A stretch of DNA of 34,181 bases from contig DROJ01000335.1 in assembly GCA_011321935.1 (NCBI GenBank), positions 1 through 34,181 on the forward strand, given 5' to 3'. Both the position numbers and the translations under genes were made by a program. Below, piece by piece: positions 7,212 through 15,054 of this stretch. Within the stretch, counting starts at the first letter, position 1; each line of letters starts with the position of its first letter. The notes under the pieces were generated by a model, which was not told where the DNA came from, made no database searches, and saw only the letters and a list, made by a program, of their open reading frames with translations. The DNA comes from Bacteroidota bacterium (lineage in GTDB: Bacteria > Bacteroidota > Bacteroidia > Chitinophagales > Saprospiraceae).

Positions 7212-7931
7212 TTAATTTTCATTTAAAAACGCTTCCAAGTACCCCTCCACATATTCCCCAACTTTTTTCCGCCGGTACTGCATGATAAATCGCGGGTGCG
7301 CCAGCGGCACTACCTTTTCAAAGTAGCCTTCCTTTTTGTTCAATTTCGAGAGGTACTTGAAATTTTTTCCCTGTCCCAGACAGAAGCAGACCTTGTTGCC
7401 CATACCGAGTTCCAGCAGTTTTTCAAAATGGTATTTGATGAGCGGTTCCATCGTTGACTGCAGTTTTTTGTCGTCGTAATAATTGTAGTTTTTGCCGTCT
7501 TTCACAAAGCCGAAGGGCACCACTGAATTGATGAAAAAACGGCGGTTGAACTTTTCCGCCCCACCGAAGGCATTTATCATTTGCCAGATAAAAATGGCGG
7601 AGAGTTCCTTCTTTTTCGGGAAGCTGCTTTCGATGCCGCATTCCGTTTCGAGGTAATAGGGATCGGTAAACGCGACATTGGTGAGGCCTGCGCCAAAACG
7701 GCCGGGGTTGATGCCGAGGATGAGCGTTCTCGGCCCCTGGTCGCTGTAATATTTCTGCAAAAACAGTCGGCTGATCTTTGCCGTTTCGGGGAGTTCTTTG
7801 AGCGGCAGCAACCATTCCACGCCGTCGTCCAATTTGGGCAGTTTTTCCATCAAGTTGTAAAAATGCCTGTCCAAGCGCTCGGCCAATGTCCCGTCGGGGG
7901 CCTTCTTTTTTTGGATAAAATTATTTTCCAT
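7212..7931 (-). CDS. SMUG2-like uracil-DNA glycosylase
   Basis: A 239-residue member of the uracil-DNA glycosylase superfamily, SMUG branch (the DUF4918 group found in Bacteroidota). It would excise uracil or damaged pyrimidines from DNA in base-excision repair. Motif 1 is LILGINPGRFGAGLTNVAF (N75 in GINPG), matching the GMNPGP-type motif of SMUG1, and motif 2 contains the catalytic-type His212 in AHPRFIMQYRRKK. FFINSVVPFGFV is the usual strand after motif 1. It has no signal peptide. The gene stands alone, with palindromes at its 3' end and an AT-rich leader. Confidence 0.82.
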   Translation of the reverse strand: MENNFIQKKKAPDGTLAERLDRHFYNLMEKLPKLDDGVEWLLPLKELPETAKISRLFLQKYYSDQGPRTLILGINPGRFGAGLTNVAFTDPYYLETECGIESSFPKKKELSAIFIWQMINAFGGAEKFNRRFFINSVVPFGFVKDGKNYNYYDDKKLQSTMEPLIKYHFEKLLELGMGNKVCFCLGQGKNFKYLSKLNKKEGYFEKVVPLAHPRFIMQYRRKKVGEYVEGYLEAFLNEN

Positions 7932-8103
7932 ATTTAAATTTTCATTTCAATTTGCATCTATACCTCAAAAAACCGTATTTTGCGGCTCGTTAAGAAAACA
8001 ACACTTCCCTTTCATTTCCTCCTTCCTTTGGCTATTCTACACGTACTATGTGATTTAACTGCACTTCCCCTCAAGGTAAGATTATTGTTAACCTGCCATT
8101 GTT

Positions 8104-8940
8104 TTGGTGAATAAAACCTGCACCAAACGACCCGGCAAAATACACACTACCGTGAGAACACAGCAGTTGATCGCCAGCTTAAAAAATGTTTTTTTGAGCT
8201 GCAAAGCTTTTGCGAAAGCACCCAAGTCCCATCTTCTCCAATTTCAACAAAAATTGGGGGCATCCATTCTGGGCGCAGAAAAATGGCTGAAAAATTTCCA
8301 GCCCGCACCTTTTGTCCCCGCAATTTCAGTATTGTTTTTTACCGTTATTTTAGTGGGCGAATCAAAGCCCAGGGAATACAGCACGGAAATCAGCAAAGCC
8401 GGGCTGACCTCAGAGGAAGGCACAAAAGACAAGCACCTTTCGGCAAGCTCCCTCTTTGACGACATCCCGGCCGGCGAGAGCATTCCACAAGACAATAAAA
8501 CATTGACAAAAGAGGCCTTGAGATGGCTCTACGTGCTGGGCACTTACAATGATTTTTCTTTGTCGAACGAACAGTTGGCCACCAAGTTCAAAGACATGGG
8601 CATCGCCTCCACCATCCTCAGTTTGACGGCCGATGGGCCGATCCGCAAAAAATATTGGTCGGAGCGGGCCGTCACTTATGGCAGGCGCTCGGTAGGCGTA
8701 ATGACGGGCATGGTGCCCCATCCCAACGAGCTTGACCTGGAGGAGATCCATACCCGGCTGTTGATCGCAATGGCCGTCAATTATTACGAAGGCGGGGACA
8801 TCAGCGAGGAAGACCTGAGCGAACAGTTTGAAAATATTTCAAAGACCTTTTTGCTAAGGACTGGTTTTTGCAACAACAAAATACTGAGGGCACTGGACGA
8901 CGATTCGATCATCCGCCTGCCGCAACTTTCGCTCCTTTAA
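8104..8940 (+). CDS. Unknown protein with one central membrane segment
   Basis: I do not recognise this protein. The frame is open from the TTG at 8104; no ATG is available near the start, so GTG at 8107 or a later GTG/TTG may be used. The N-terminal 65 residues are basic, followed by a single hydrophobic segment (about 68-84, PFVPAISVLFFTVILVG). The C-terminal 190 residues are soluble, with KEALRWLYVLGTYNDFSLSNEQLATKF and an acidic helical end. By the positive-inside rule the basic N-terminus would be cytoplasmic and the C-terminal domain periplasmic. It stands alone and is followed by a Rho-independent terminator. Confidence 0.7.
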   Translation: MVNKTCTKRPGKIHTTVRTQQLIASLKNVFLSCKAFAKAPKSHLLQFQQKLGASILGAEKWLKNFQPAPFVPAISVLFFTVILVGESKPREYSTEISKAGLTSEEGTKDKHLSASSLFDDIPAGESIPQDNKTLTKEALRWLYVLGTYNDFSLSNEQLATKFKDMGIASTILSLTADGPIRKKYWSERAVTYGRRSVGVMTGMVPHPNELDLEEIHTRLLIAMAVNYYEGGDISEEDLSEQFENISKTFLLRTGFCNNKILRALDDDSIIRLPQLSLL

Positions 8941-9003
8941 ATACGGACAGATTCATTTGAAACTACTTTTTTAAATTCAGCATATAAACACAAAAACGTG
9001 ATG

Positions 9004-9033
9004 GCGCAGTGGCTTTGCCGCTGCGCTTTTTTT
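9004..9033 (+). terminator. Rho-independent terminator
   Basis: GCGCAG and CTGCGC arms, continued by GGC/GCC inside around a TTT loop, are followed by seven T residues. It lies about 65 nt after the stop of the unknown one-TM protein. Confidence 0.85.
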
Positions 9034-9303
9034 GTGGCCGACTCTTCGTTTCCGCTAAACCAGCCCGCAAAGGCATCATCTCATGGCCCCGGGCTTTACC
9101 TTTATATATACCACGTCCGGTAAATCAGGATTCCTTTACCATTTGCCGATAGGCGAAAACAAAAAGCGGCAATGTGCTGATAACATGGCTGCCCGGCTCT
9201 TTAAAATATTCAATTTCAAGAGCCGTCCCGCCTAGCCGGCAAATGGGAATGGAGCATTGAACCGGCAGCACCGGTAAATACCAAAAGAAGGATTGGGCAT
9301 GAA

Positions 9304-9407
9304 TATACCGCACCATTTTAGGTTTTGTGCATTTGCCCTCGCCAGCCCCCAGCCCCAGAAGGGGAGAACCAGCCCTCAATGCACAAAACCTAAAATGGTG
9401 CGGTATA
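9304..9407. repeat. Long hairpin repeat, copy 1 (30-bp arms)
   Basis: Perfect 30-bp arms (9304-9333 and 9378-9407) run from TATACCGCACCATT to GTTTTGTGCATT. The loop is CT-rich with CCAGCCCC and GGGGAG stretches. The same structure with substituted but still paired outer arms is at 24217-24320. Confidence 0.9.
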
Positions 9408-9473
9408 AACAACCCTTCCTCTATCAATTTTCCACAATCGTCCAAGCAGGCATGGAGGTAAAGGGGAAAACCT

Positions 9474-9481
9474 TACCTTTG
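9474..9481 (+). promoter_or_regulatory. Candidate -7 element for yidC
   Basis: TACCTTTG matches the Bacteroidota TAnnTTTG consensus exactly and lies about 100 nt before the yidC start. No good TTTG box is found 19-21 nt upstream, so the call rests on the -7 box alone. Confidence 0.45.
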
Positions 9482-9582
9482 CTGCCGATTTTCGCAAGCA
9501 CCCAAATTTGATTGGGCAACCTTATCTAAATAATAAAATATAAGAGCCGGCCCAATGAACCGGGCGGCCACAAATAACACGA

Positions 9583-11499
9583 ATGGACAAAAATACCATC
9601 ACTGGGTTTATTTTGATCTTTGGCATCTTGCTGGTCTGGAACATGACCATGAAACCGGATGTGGACAAGCAGTTGCAGGAACAGCAGCATATCCAAGATT
9701 CGATAGCCCAGGCCGAAAAGCAACCAACCGAAACCCAGGCTCCCGTTGCCCCGCCTACCGCCCCAACTCCGGGCGAGCCCGATTCCAGCAACCTTGCAAA
9801 CGAGCAGATGCAGCTCCAGTTCAAATACGGGGCATTTGCCCCTGCGGCCACGGGCGAAGAGCAGGAATCCGTTTTGGAAAACGATAAAATGCGCATTGTT
9901 TTCAGCAACAAGGGCGGGCGCATCAAAGAGGTGCTGCTGAAGGATTATTCCAAAATAACATTCGATTCGAGCCACCAAGAACACAAACTGCCGCTCAAAT
10001 TGCTCGAAGACGAAAAGAACCGCTTCGAGTACCTCCTTCCGGTAAAAGGTGCTGCCGTCGGAAAGGTCAAAACCCAAGACCTCTTTTTTGAAACCACCAA
10101 AAACGGCAACTCCATCACCTTCCGGGCAAACGCCGGGCAGGGGCGCTATTTCGAACAGGTTTATACCCTCAACGACAGCTACGAAATGGATTACTCCATC
10201 GGCTTCGAGAACCTCGGCCAAGTGCTCGACACCCCCGACGGCACCGTCGAACTCAAGTGGCTCGACTACCCCGACCGCATCGAATGGAACTATACCTACG
10301 AGCAGCGCTATTCCACTGTTTATTTCAAAGAGACGGACGAAGACTACGACTATTGCTCCTGTGTGCAGGCCGACAAAGAGGAACTCAACTCAAAACCCAT
10401 TGACTGGATGGCCCACTCCAACCAGTTTTTTGCCAGCATTTTGATGAGCGATGGCCGGCCCTTCAAAGGCGGCGAATTTGAAGTCGAAGTGTTCAATAAA
10501 GACGAGCTCAAAAACAGCCCCGACCTGAAAATATTCAAGACCAGCCTGCAGGTGCCCGCCGACAACGGCACCTTCGCAATGCAGATGTACCTCGGCCCAA
10601 AAGACTATAAAATCTTGAGCGAGTATGGCAGGGAGATCAAGTACATCGTGCCCTTTGGAAGGAGCATCATCGGTACGGCCAACCGCTGGGTCATCCGCCC
10701 GCTGTTCAATTTCCTGTCTTCTTTTATCGGCTCAAAAGGTATCGTTATCTTGGTGCTCACCCTGATCGTAAAATTGGTGCTCTACCCATTGACCTATAAA
10801 ATGCTGCACTCGCAAGCGAAAATGGCCGCCCTGAAACCCCGTTTGGCTTCGCTAAAAGAACGCTTTAAAGACGACCAGACGCAGGCGCAAATGGAGAGCA
10901 TGAAACTCTACCGGGAGTTTGGGGTCAACCCGCTGGGCGGTTGTATGCCCATCGCCTTGCAGATGCCCGTTTGGTTTGCGCTTTACCGGTTTTTCCCTGC
11001 CTCCATCGAGTTCCGGCAGGAGCCTTTCCTCTGGGCGACCGACCTTTCGAGCTACGATATTTTTTACTGGCTGCCCTGGGAGATACCATTTTACGGGCAG
11101 CACGTCAGCCTGTTCACCCTGCTGTGGGTCATCACCACCCTCATCTACACCTATTATAATATGCAGCAGATGGAAATGGGGAACATGGGCGGCGCCAACG
11201 CCAAAATGATGAAGTACATGCAGTTTGCCATGCCGGTATTCTTCCTCTTTTTCTTCAACAACTTCGCCTCCGGCCTGACCTGCTACCTCGTTTTCAGCAA
11301 TACCTTCAATATCGCCCAAACGCTGATTACCAAAAACATCCTCATTGACCACGACAAAATAAAGGCCGACCTGGAAGCCTATAAAAAGAAACCAAAAAAG
11401 AAAAAGAAGGGCGGCTTCCAAGCCCGCATGGAAGAAGCCATGAAACAGCAAAAAGCCATCGCCGCCCAACGGGAAGCGGCCAAAAAGAAGAAGAAGTGA
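9583..11499 (+). CDS. yidC: Membrane protein insertase YidC
   Basis: A 638-residue YidC/Oxa1 insertase that places membrane proteins with or without SecYEG. It has the Gram-negative layout: a first TM helix (about 6-21), a large periplasmic beta domain (about 60-350), and a C-terminal five-helix insertase core from about 360. The conserved positive charge of the hydrophilic groove is K397 in LIVKLVLYPLT, followed by the cytoplasmic coiled hairpin ALKPRLASLKERFKDDQTQ and the NPLGGCMPIALQMPVWFALYRF signature. The C-terminus is a Lys-rich tail, expected to touch the ribosome. The stop codon is the first TGA of a tandem heptamer array. No rnpA, yidD or dnaA neighbours are present, unlike in many other phyla. 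Confidence 0.97.
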   Translation: MDKNTITGFILIFGILLVWNMTMKPDVDKQLQEQQHIQDSIAQAEKQPTETQAPVAPPTAPTPGEPDSSNLANEQMQLQFKYGAFAPAATGEEQESVLENDKMRIVFSNKGGRIKEVLLKDYSKITFDSSHQEHKLPLKLLEDEKNRFEYLLPVKGAAVGKVKTQDLFFETTKNGNSITFRANAGQGRYFEQVYTLNDSYEMDYSIGFENLGQVLDTPDGTVELKWLDYPDRIEWNYTYEQRYSTVYFKETDEDYDYCSCVQADKEELNSKPIDWMAHSNQFFASILMSDGRPFKGGEFEVEVFNKDELKNSPDLKIFKTSLQVPADNGTFAMQMYLGPKDYKILSEYGREIKYIVPFGRSIIGTANRWVIRPLFNFLSSFIGSKGIVILVLTLIVKLVLYPLTYKMLHSQAKMAALKPRLASLKERFKDDQTQAQMESMKLYREFGVNPLGGCMPIALQMPVWFALYRFFPASIEFRQEPFLWATDLSSYDIFYWLPWEIPFYGQHVSLFTLLWVITTLIYTYYNMQQMEMGNMGGANAKMMKYMQFAMPVFFLFFFNNFASGLTCYLVFSNTFNIAQTLITKNILIDHDKIKADLEAYKKKPKKKKKGGFQARMEEAMKQQKAIAAQREAAKKKKK

Positions 11500-11635
11500 T
11501 CAGTGATCAGTGATCAGTGATTAGTAGAGCAGTGATCAGTGCGCCCTAACCTAATCACTGCTCCACTGATTACTAATCACTAATCACTAATCTACTAATC
11601 ACTGCTCTACTGCTCCACTAATCACTAAACCACTA
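11497..11635. repeat. TGATCAG/TGATTAG heptamer array with inverted half
   Basis: The array starts in the yidC stop codon with TGATCAG units and continues, after a short spacer, as the inverted form (TAATCAC units). The two halves can pair into an imperfect long hairpin. It ends just before the start of the lipoprotein gene and so fills the whole gap. The same heptamer forms the outer arms of the structure at 18820-19289. Confidence 0.8.
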
Positions 11636-11638
11636 AAC

Positions 11639-12175
11639 ATGAAAGTAGCCATTCTCGTCCTCACCGTCCTTGCCGCATTGGTGGCATTCACTTCTTGCGA
11701 CCAAAAAAAAGCACGGCAGACCACTACCGATGTAAAAGAAACAGTGCCCGATCACCCGGGCACAAAACCCGAAAAGCCGAAAGAGGTCTATCAAATGGTA
11801 GGCTATCAAAAAACGGCCTGCTACGGGAAATGCCCTGTTTATCAGGTGAAACTTTATAACGACGGCACTGCCATTTGGGAAGGGAAAAGGTTTGTGGACA
11901 GGATGGGCGAATACAAAGCAAAAGTGAGCAAAGCCACCCTCGACGCCATCAAACAAAAAGCCTACGACGTGGGCTATTTTGATTTTTATGAAAAATACCC
12001 CGTCAAGCACCGAGTGGCCGACCTGCCCTCGACCATCACTTACATGCGGGTGGGCGACGTGGTAAAATCCGTCAACAATACCCACGAGGGACCCGAAAAA
12101 TTGGCGGAGTTTGAGAAGTACTTGGAAGAGGTGATCGCTAAGATCGAATGGGTGAAGGTGCCAACAGACAAGTGA
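11639..12175 (+). CDS. Lipoprotein with DUF6438-like domain
   Basis: A 178-residue lipoprotein. The signal peptide ends in a lipobox with Cys20 (AFTSC), so it should be anchored in the outer or inner membrane. After a Pro/Lys-rich linker (about 21-50) comes a small domain with YQKTACYGKCPVYQVKLYND (C61 and C65), which is the hallmark of DUF6438 proteins, common and uncharacterised in Bacteroidota. The domain continues with DGTAIWEGKRFVDRMGEY and a helical C-terminus. The function is unknown. It lies 139 nt after yidC, across the heptamer array. Confidence 0.85.
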   Translation: MKVAILVLTVLAALVAFTSCDQKKARQTTTDVKETVPDHPGTKPEKPKEVYQMVGYQKTACYGKCPVYQVKLYNDGTAIWEGKRFVDRMGEYKAKVSKATLDAIKQKAYDVGYFDFYEKYPVKHRVADLPSTITYMRVGDVVKSVNNTHEGPEKLAEFEKYLEEVIAKIEWVKVPTDK

Positions 12176-12198
12176 CTTTTTGTGTGTCCGCATCCGAC

Positions 12199-12263
12199 AA
12201 CCGAGGATATAAATCCTCGGTTCTTTATGCCCGCTCCCGGCAGCCGAGGATATAAATCCTCGG
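12199..12263. repeat. Two tandem CCGAGGAT-ATAA-ATCCTCGG hairpins
   Basis: Copies at 12199-12222 (with AA/TT extensions) and 12244-12263 are separated by about 20 nt. They follow the lipoprotein stop closely and have the same design as the other short hairpins: variable GC arms around an A/T-rich tetraloop. Confidence 0.85.
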
Positions 12264-12299
12264 TTCTAAAATTCATGATAAGCGACCGAATCTGTCAAG

Positions 12300-12472
12300 C
12301 CGTCTCCGTGCCCTTCCGAAAGGGGGGGAATTAATTCCCCCCTTTTCGGAAGGGCACGGAGACGGGGTCAAACATACCGTACTTTTTCTCTTTAAATGCG
12401 GATGACAGGTTAAAAAAAACTACTGATTGTCAGGGGGGGAATTAATTCCCCCCCTTTCGGAAGGGCACGGAG
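12300..12472. repeat. Nested palindrome and adjacent half copy
   Basis: At 12300-12365 arms GTGCCCTTCCGAAAGG... enclose a central GGGGGGAATTAATTCCCCCC. A second copy at 12433-12472 keeps the centre and only the right arm (TTTCGGAAGGGCACGG), ending two bases before the stop codon of the TIR gene. It may act as a terminator for the TIR gene. Confidence 0.8.
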
Positions 12473-12474
12473 GC

Positions 12475-13305
12475 TTACTTCGATACCGTCTCGAAAACCC
12501 TTTGCATCCCTGCCTCGAAGTTGTCGCCGCTAATGTCAATGGTCAGCCGGTTTTTCAGCGTAGCGATGATAGAGGGGAGTTTTGATTTCAGTTCATTGTT
12601 GCGGGTCATTTCGTTCTGGATGTCCTCGATGCCGACCCCGTTTTCCCTCCGCCATTTCATTTCCTCGTCAATTTTAGCGATTTTTTCATTGATGGTGCCG
12701 ATGGCCTTGCGCATGAACCCCATGTCAAAAAAATCAGATTCCAGTGAGCAGGCGATGAACTGTTTGTCGGCAATGCCCTCCCCTGTCAAGGTCAAAATAG
12801 ATTCCATGCCCACCCATCCAGAAAGCAGGCTGTTTGTAGAGACCAACGAAAGGGTAACGGAACTCGCCTTGATACAGCGGTTGATGAAAGACTGGATGTC
12901 CTCCCCGGCGTTCATCTCCTCCACATCAATCAAAACAGGGATGTTTTTTTCTTCAAAAAATGCTTTCACCCGGTGGGCGTGTTCCTTGTCCTTGTGGTTG
13001 TAAGAAATGAAAACCTTTGGGCCGCCTGTCTGTCCGCCGCCGCCGTTACCACCTCCGCCTACATCTATTTTCACATCGTCCGGCAATTTCTCCACCATGT
13101 TCAGCAGAGCACTTTTGATGCGGTTGCGCGACATCATGGCAAACTCGGAAGAGATCAGCCCTTTGTCAATGTCTTTTTTGAGGCCGTTCCAGCGGGAGGC
13201 CTGCAGGATGATGTCGTTGTTGCCGGGCATGGCTTTTTGCATGGCGGCTATGGCCTGCTCGATTTCGCTTTCGTTGATGAGGTCAATAATGGCTTGTTTT
13301 GACAT
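12475..13305 (-). CDS. EAD11-TIR domain protein (probable immune effector)
   Basis: A 276-residue protein. Residues 5-75 match effector-associated domain 11 (INESEIEQAIAAMQ, LQASRWNGLKKDIDKGLIS), a small adaptor known from bacterial conflict systems in which EADs join effectors to sensors by like-with-like contacts. A Gly-rich linker (about 81-95) follows, then a TIR domain (about 97-190) starting KVFISYNHKDKEHAHRV. The WxxxE motif of NAD-cleaving TIRs is present as W164-VGM-E168. The C-terminal 80 residues are charged and partly coiled coil (about 205-240). TIR effectors deplete NAD+ or make signalling nucleotides upon infection. A strong promoter match lies upstream. No second EAD protein, NTPase or peptidase partner is in the window. 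Domain identity is firm; the antiviral role is inferred. Confidence 0.88.
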   Translation of the reverse strand: MSKQAIIDLINESEIEQAIAAMQKAMPGNNDIILQASRWNGLKKDIDKGLISSEFAMMSRNRIKSALLNMVEKLPDDVKIDVGGGGNGGGGQTGGPKVFISYNHKDKEHAHRVKAFFEEKNIPVLIDVEEMNAGEDIQSFINRCIKASSVTLSLVSTNSLLSGWVGMESILTLTGEGIADKQFIACSLESDFFDMGFMRKAIGTINEKIAKIDEEMKWRRENGVGIEDIQNEMTRNNELKSKLPSIIATLKNRLTIDISGDNFEAGMQRVFETVSK

Positions 13306-13345
13306 GGAATGGGTGTTTGTGATTTTAGTTTTTTTGATGAAGTTC

Positions 13346-13377
13346 CAAAAGTAGTTTCTGTAAAGTATTTAGACAAA
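13346..13377 (-). promoter_or_regulatory. Promoter of the EAD11-TIR gene
   Basis: On the minus strand TTTG is followed after 20 nt by TACTTTTG, an exact match to the Bacteroidota primary-sigma consensus (TTTG, 19-21 nt, TAnnTTTG). The -7 box ends about 40 nt before the ATG. This is the best promoter match in the window. Confidence 0.7.
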
Positions 13378-13401
13378 TATGTATGTAAAAAACTGGGATT
13401 T

Positions 13402-13438
13402 GAGGCGATGCCCCGAAGTGAATTCGGGGCATCGCCTC
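13402..13438. repeat. 16-bp hairpin combining GAGGCGATGCC and CCCGAA modules
   Basis: Perfect arms (13402-13417, 13423-13438) enclose loop GTGAA. The outer half (GAGGCGATGCC) is also the outer arm at 32899-33033; the inner half is the recurring CCCCGAA/TTCGGGG module. It ends a few bases from the stop of the gene at 13445 and can serve as its terminator. Confidence 0.85.
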
Positions 13439-13444
13439 GTCGCC

Positions 13445-14851
13445 TCACGGGCTACATTTTTCCAGCAGCCACTCCTTTTCTGCGACGTGTTCGGTCTGCA
13501 TGATTTCCGATTTTAGTTTTATCAAAGCCGCCTTGCCCCTGGCATCCGCTTTCATCAGTTTTTTGATAAAACGCACCAGGTTGAGGTAATTTTGGCGGTG
13601 GTAGCCCGCATCCTTTTGCCGCCGGATGTAGGTCTGGAAACTGTCGAGCAAACTATCGAGCGCCGTGAATTCTTTCAATTCAAAATAACTGCGCAGCAAC
13701 ATGCGCCGGGCATCGAGGTTGTTCAGCACATCTTTGAATTCGACAAAGCGCAGCAGGCGCATGGCCTGCCCATAATCGGCCTGCTGGAAATGAAAAAACG
13801 CGAGGTTGTAGCGCCAACTGTTGTCCCGTTCTCGGGGCGGCAGGTGCTTTTTGAAATCTTCCAAAAACCGGCCGACCCACTCCGTTTCGCCGAGGTTCAT
13901 GCCCAGCCGGGTGATGTTTTTATAGGTGTAAGATGAAAGCATCCCGTTTTCCAAAAGCGCTTTGTTTTCGAGGCCATGCTGATAAAGGTCAAACGCTTCC
14001 CGGATGTACTGCTTCTCCCCTGCATTCAATTTTTTGATACAAAAATTGATGGCCAGCAAATAAATGTCCCGCAGCTCATGCTGCGGAAATTGGCCGCTTA
14101 TGCCCTCTATCCAGTTTTTCAATTTCAAAAAATGCCCCTCCTCCCCTGCCCCCGACAGCGCCATGAAAGCATGGAAATAAACCATCACCGCAGGCACTTC
14201 CCCATAGCCCCCTTGCCCTACCAAGGCCAAAACTTCGTCCAGCAGTTTCAGGTCATATACCTGCTTCGACATGGTTTGGTGCGACAAGATGGTACAGCCC
14301 TGCCGGAGCGTTTCGGCGATGAAAAAAGTGGTCAGTTCATCGTGGACAGTTTGCAGGTTCATTTCGCCGCTGCGGCGCTGGTGCATGGTGTGGGCCGCTT
14401 TTTCGCGTTCCAGCAGGTAGCGGTCGTAATGGAAACGGGTATTGCGGCGGGCCTGCTTTTTCAGGAGCGTTTCGGCGGCGGCCATTTCTTTTTCAAAAGG
14501 TTTTTCGAAGCCCCTTTTTTGCAGTGCCCGGCAGAGGTGTAGCTGCTGCTGAAGCCCGTCTTGTTCCAACTCCGATTGGGCGAGGTACTGTTTGATGGTT
14601 TTTAATAAAAAAGAAGAAGTGTAGTGCAGGGTTTTGTCGTTGAACGGCTGCTTTGGGAATACGGCTTTCCATACTTCCTGCTTTTTTACGGAGCCGCCTT
14701 TTTTGCCGTTCAGCACTTTATCGAAATGGTCGAACAGGCGGGTCACGTCGTCGCGTTGGTTGAAATAAGGGGAACGGACGAACTTGCGGAGGTGGCGGAA
14801 GTCGCGGGGGGCGAGGCGGCGGAGGTGGTGGTGGAGGTTGGTGTTTTGCAT
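13445..14851 (-). CDS. Unknown helical protein, 468 aa
   Basis: I do not recognise a named family. The sequence is almost wholly helical, basic and leucine-rich, with no signal peptide or membrane segment, and could form a TPR- or HEAT-like solenoid (for example YNLAFFHFQQADYGQAMRLLRF is TPR-like). The N-terminus MQNTNLHHHLRRLAPRDFRHLRKFVRSPYFN is conserved in the truncated gene at 1-558, so at least two paralogs occur within 15 kb. It lies upstream of and on the same strand as the EAD11-TIR gene, but the TIR gene has its own promoter and a hairpin separates them. A possible -7 box (TATCTTTA on the minus strand, 14918-14925) lies about 70 nt before the start. Confidence 0.85.
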   Translation of the reverse strand: MQNTNLHHHLRRLAPRDFRHLRKFVRSPYFNQRDDVTRLFDHFDKVLNGKKGGSVKKQEVWKAVFPKQPFNDKTLHYTSSFLLKTIKQYLAQSELEQDGLQQQLHLCRALQKRGFEKPFEKEMAAAETLLKKQARRNTRFHYDRYLLEREKAAHTMHQRRSGEMNLQTVHDELTTFFIAETLRQGCTILSHQTMSKQVYDLKLLDEVLALVGQGGYGEVPAVMVYFHAFMALSGAGEEGHFLKLKNWIEGISGQFPQHELRDIYLLAINFCIKKLNAGEKQYIREAFDLYQHGLENKALLENGMLSSYTYKNITRLGMNLGETEWVGRFLEDFKKHLPPRERDNSWRYNLAFFHFQQADYGQAMRLLRFVEFKDVLNNLDARRMLLRSYFELKEFTALDSLLDSFQTYIRRQKDAGYHRQNYLNLVRFIKKLMKADARGKAALIKLKSEIMQTEHVAEKEWLLEKCSP

Positions 14852-15054
14852 TTCTACTTATTGATAATAATTTTATAAATAGCTTATAATTAATAACTTA
14901 TAAAAAAATAACGTTGGTAAAGATACGAAAATGTCTTTCTTTAATACTAAAGAATCTATCATCTTTGCTTCAGTTCAAAAGTTATCATTGAAAATCAAGT
15001 TCAGTATTCACAAGGAACTGCAGTCATTCTGCTTTTCCAATAAAAAATTGAGTT

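Larger units (their letters stand above)
8941..9582. other. Long intergenic region upstream of yidC
   Basis: The 640-nt gap holds a terminator (9004-9033), a long hairpin repeat (9304-9407) and a promoter-like site (9474-9481), each listed separately. No gene is supported. Open frames on both strands here are made largely from the hairpin repeat, which is palindromic and so opens both strands alike. Confidence 0.6.

Noticed and set aside
9125-9445. Open frame of 106 codons on the minus strand
   Set aside because: Much of it reads the palindromic repeat at 9304-9407; no start context, domain or composition supports a gene.
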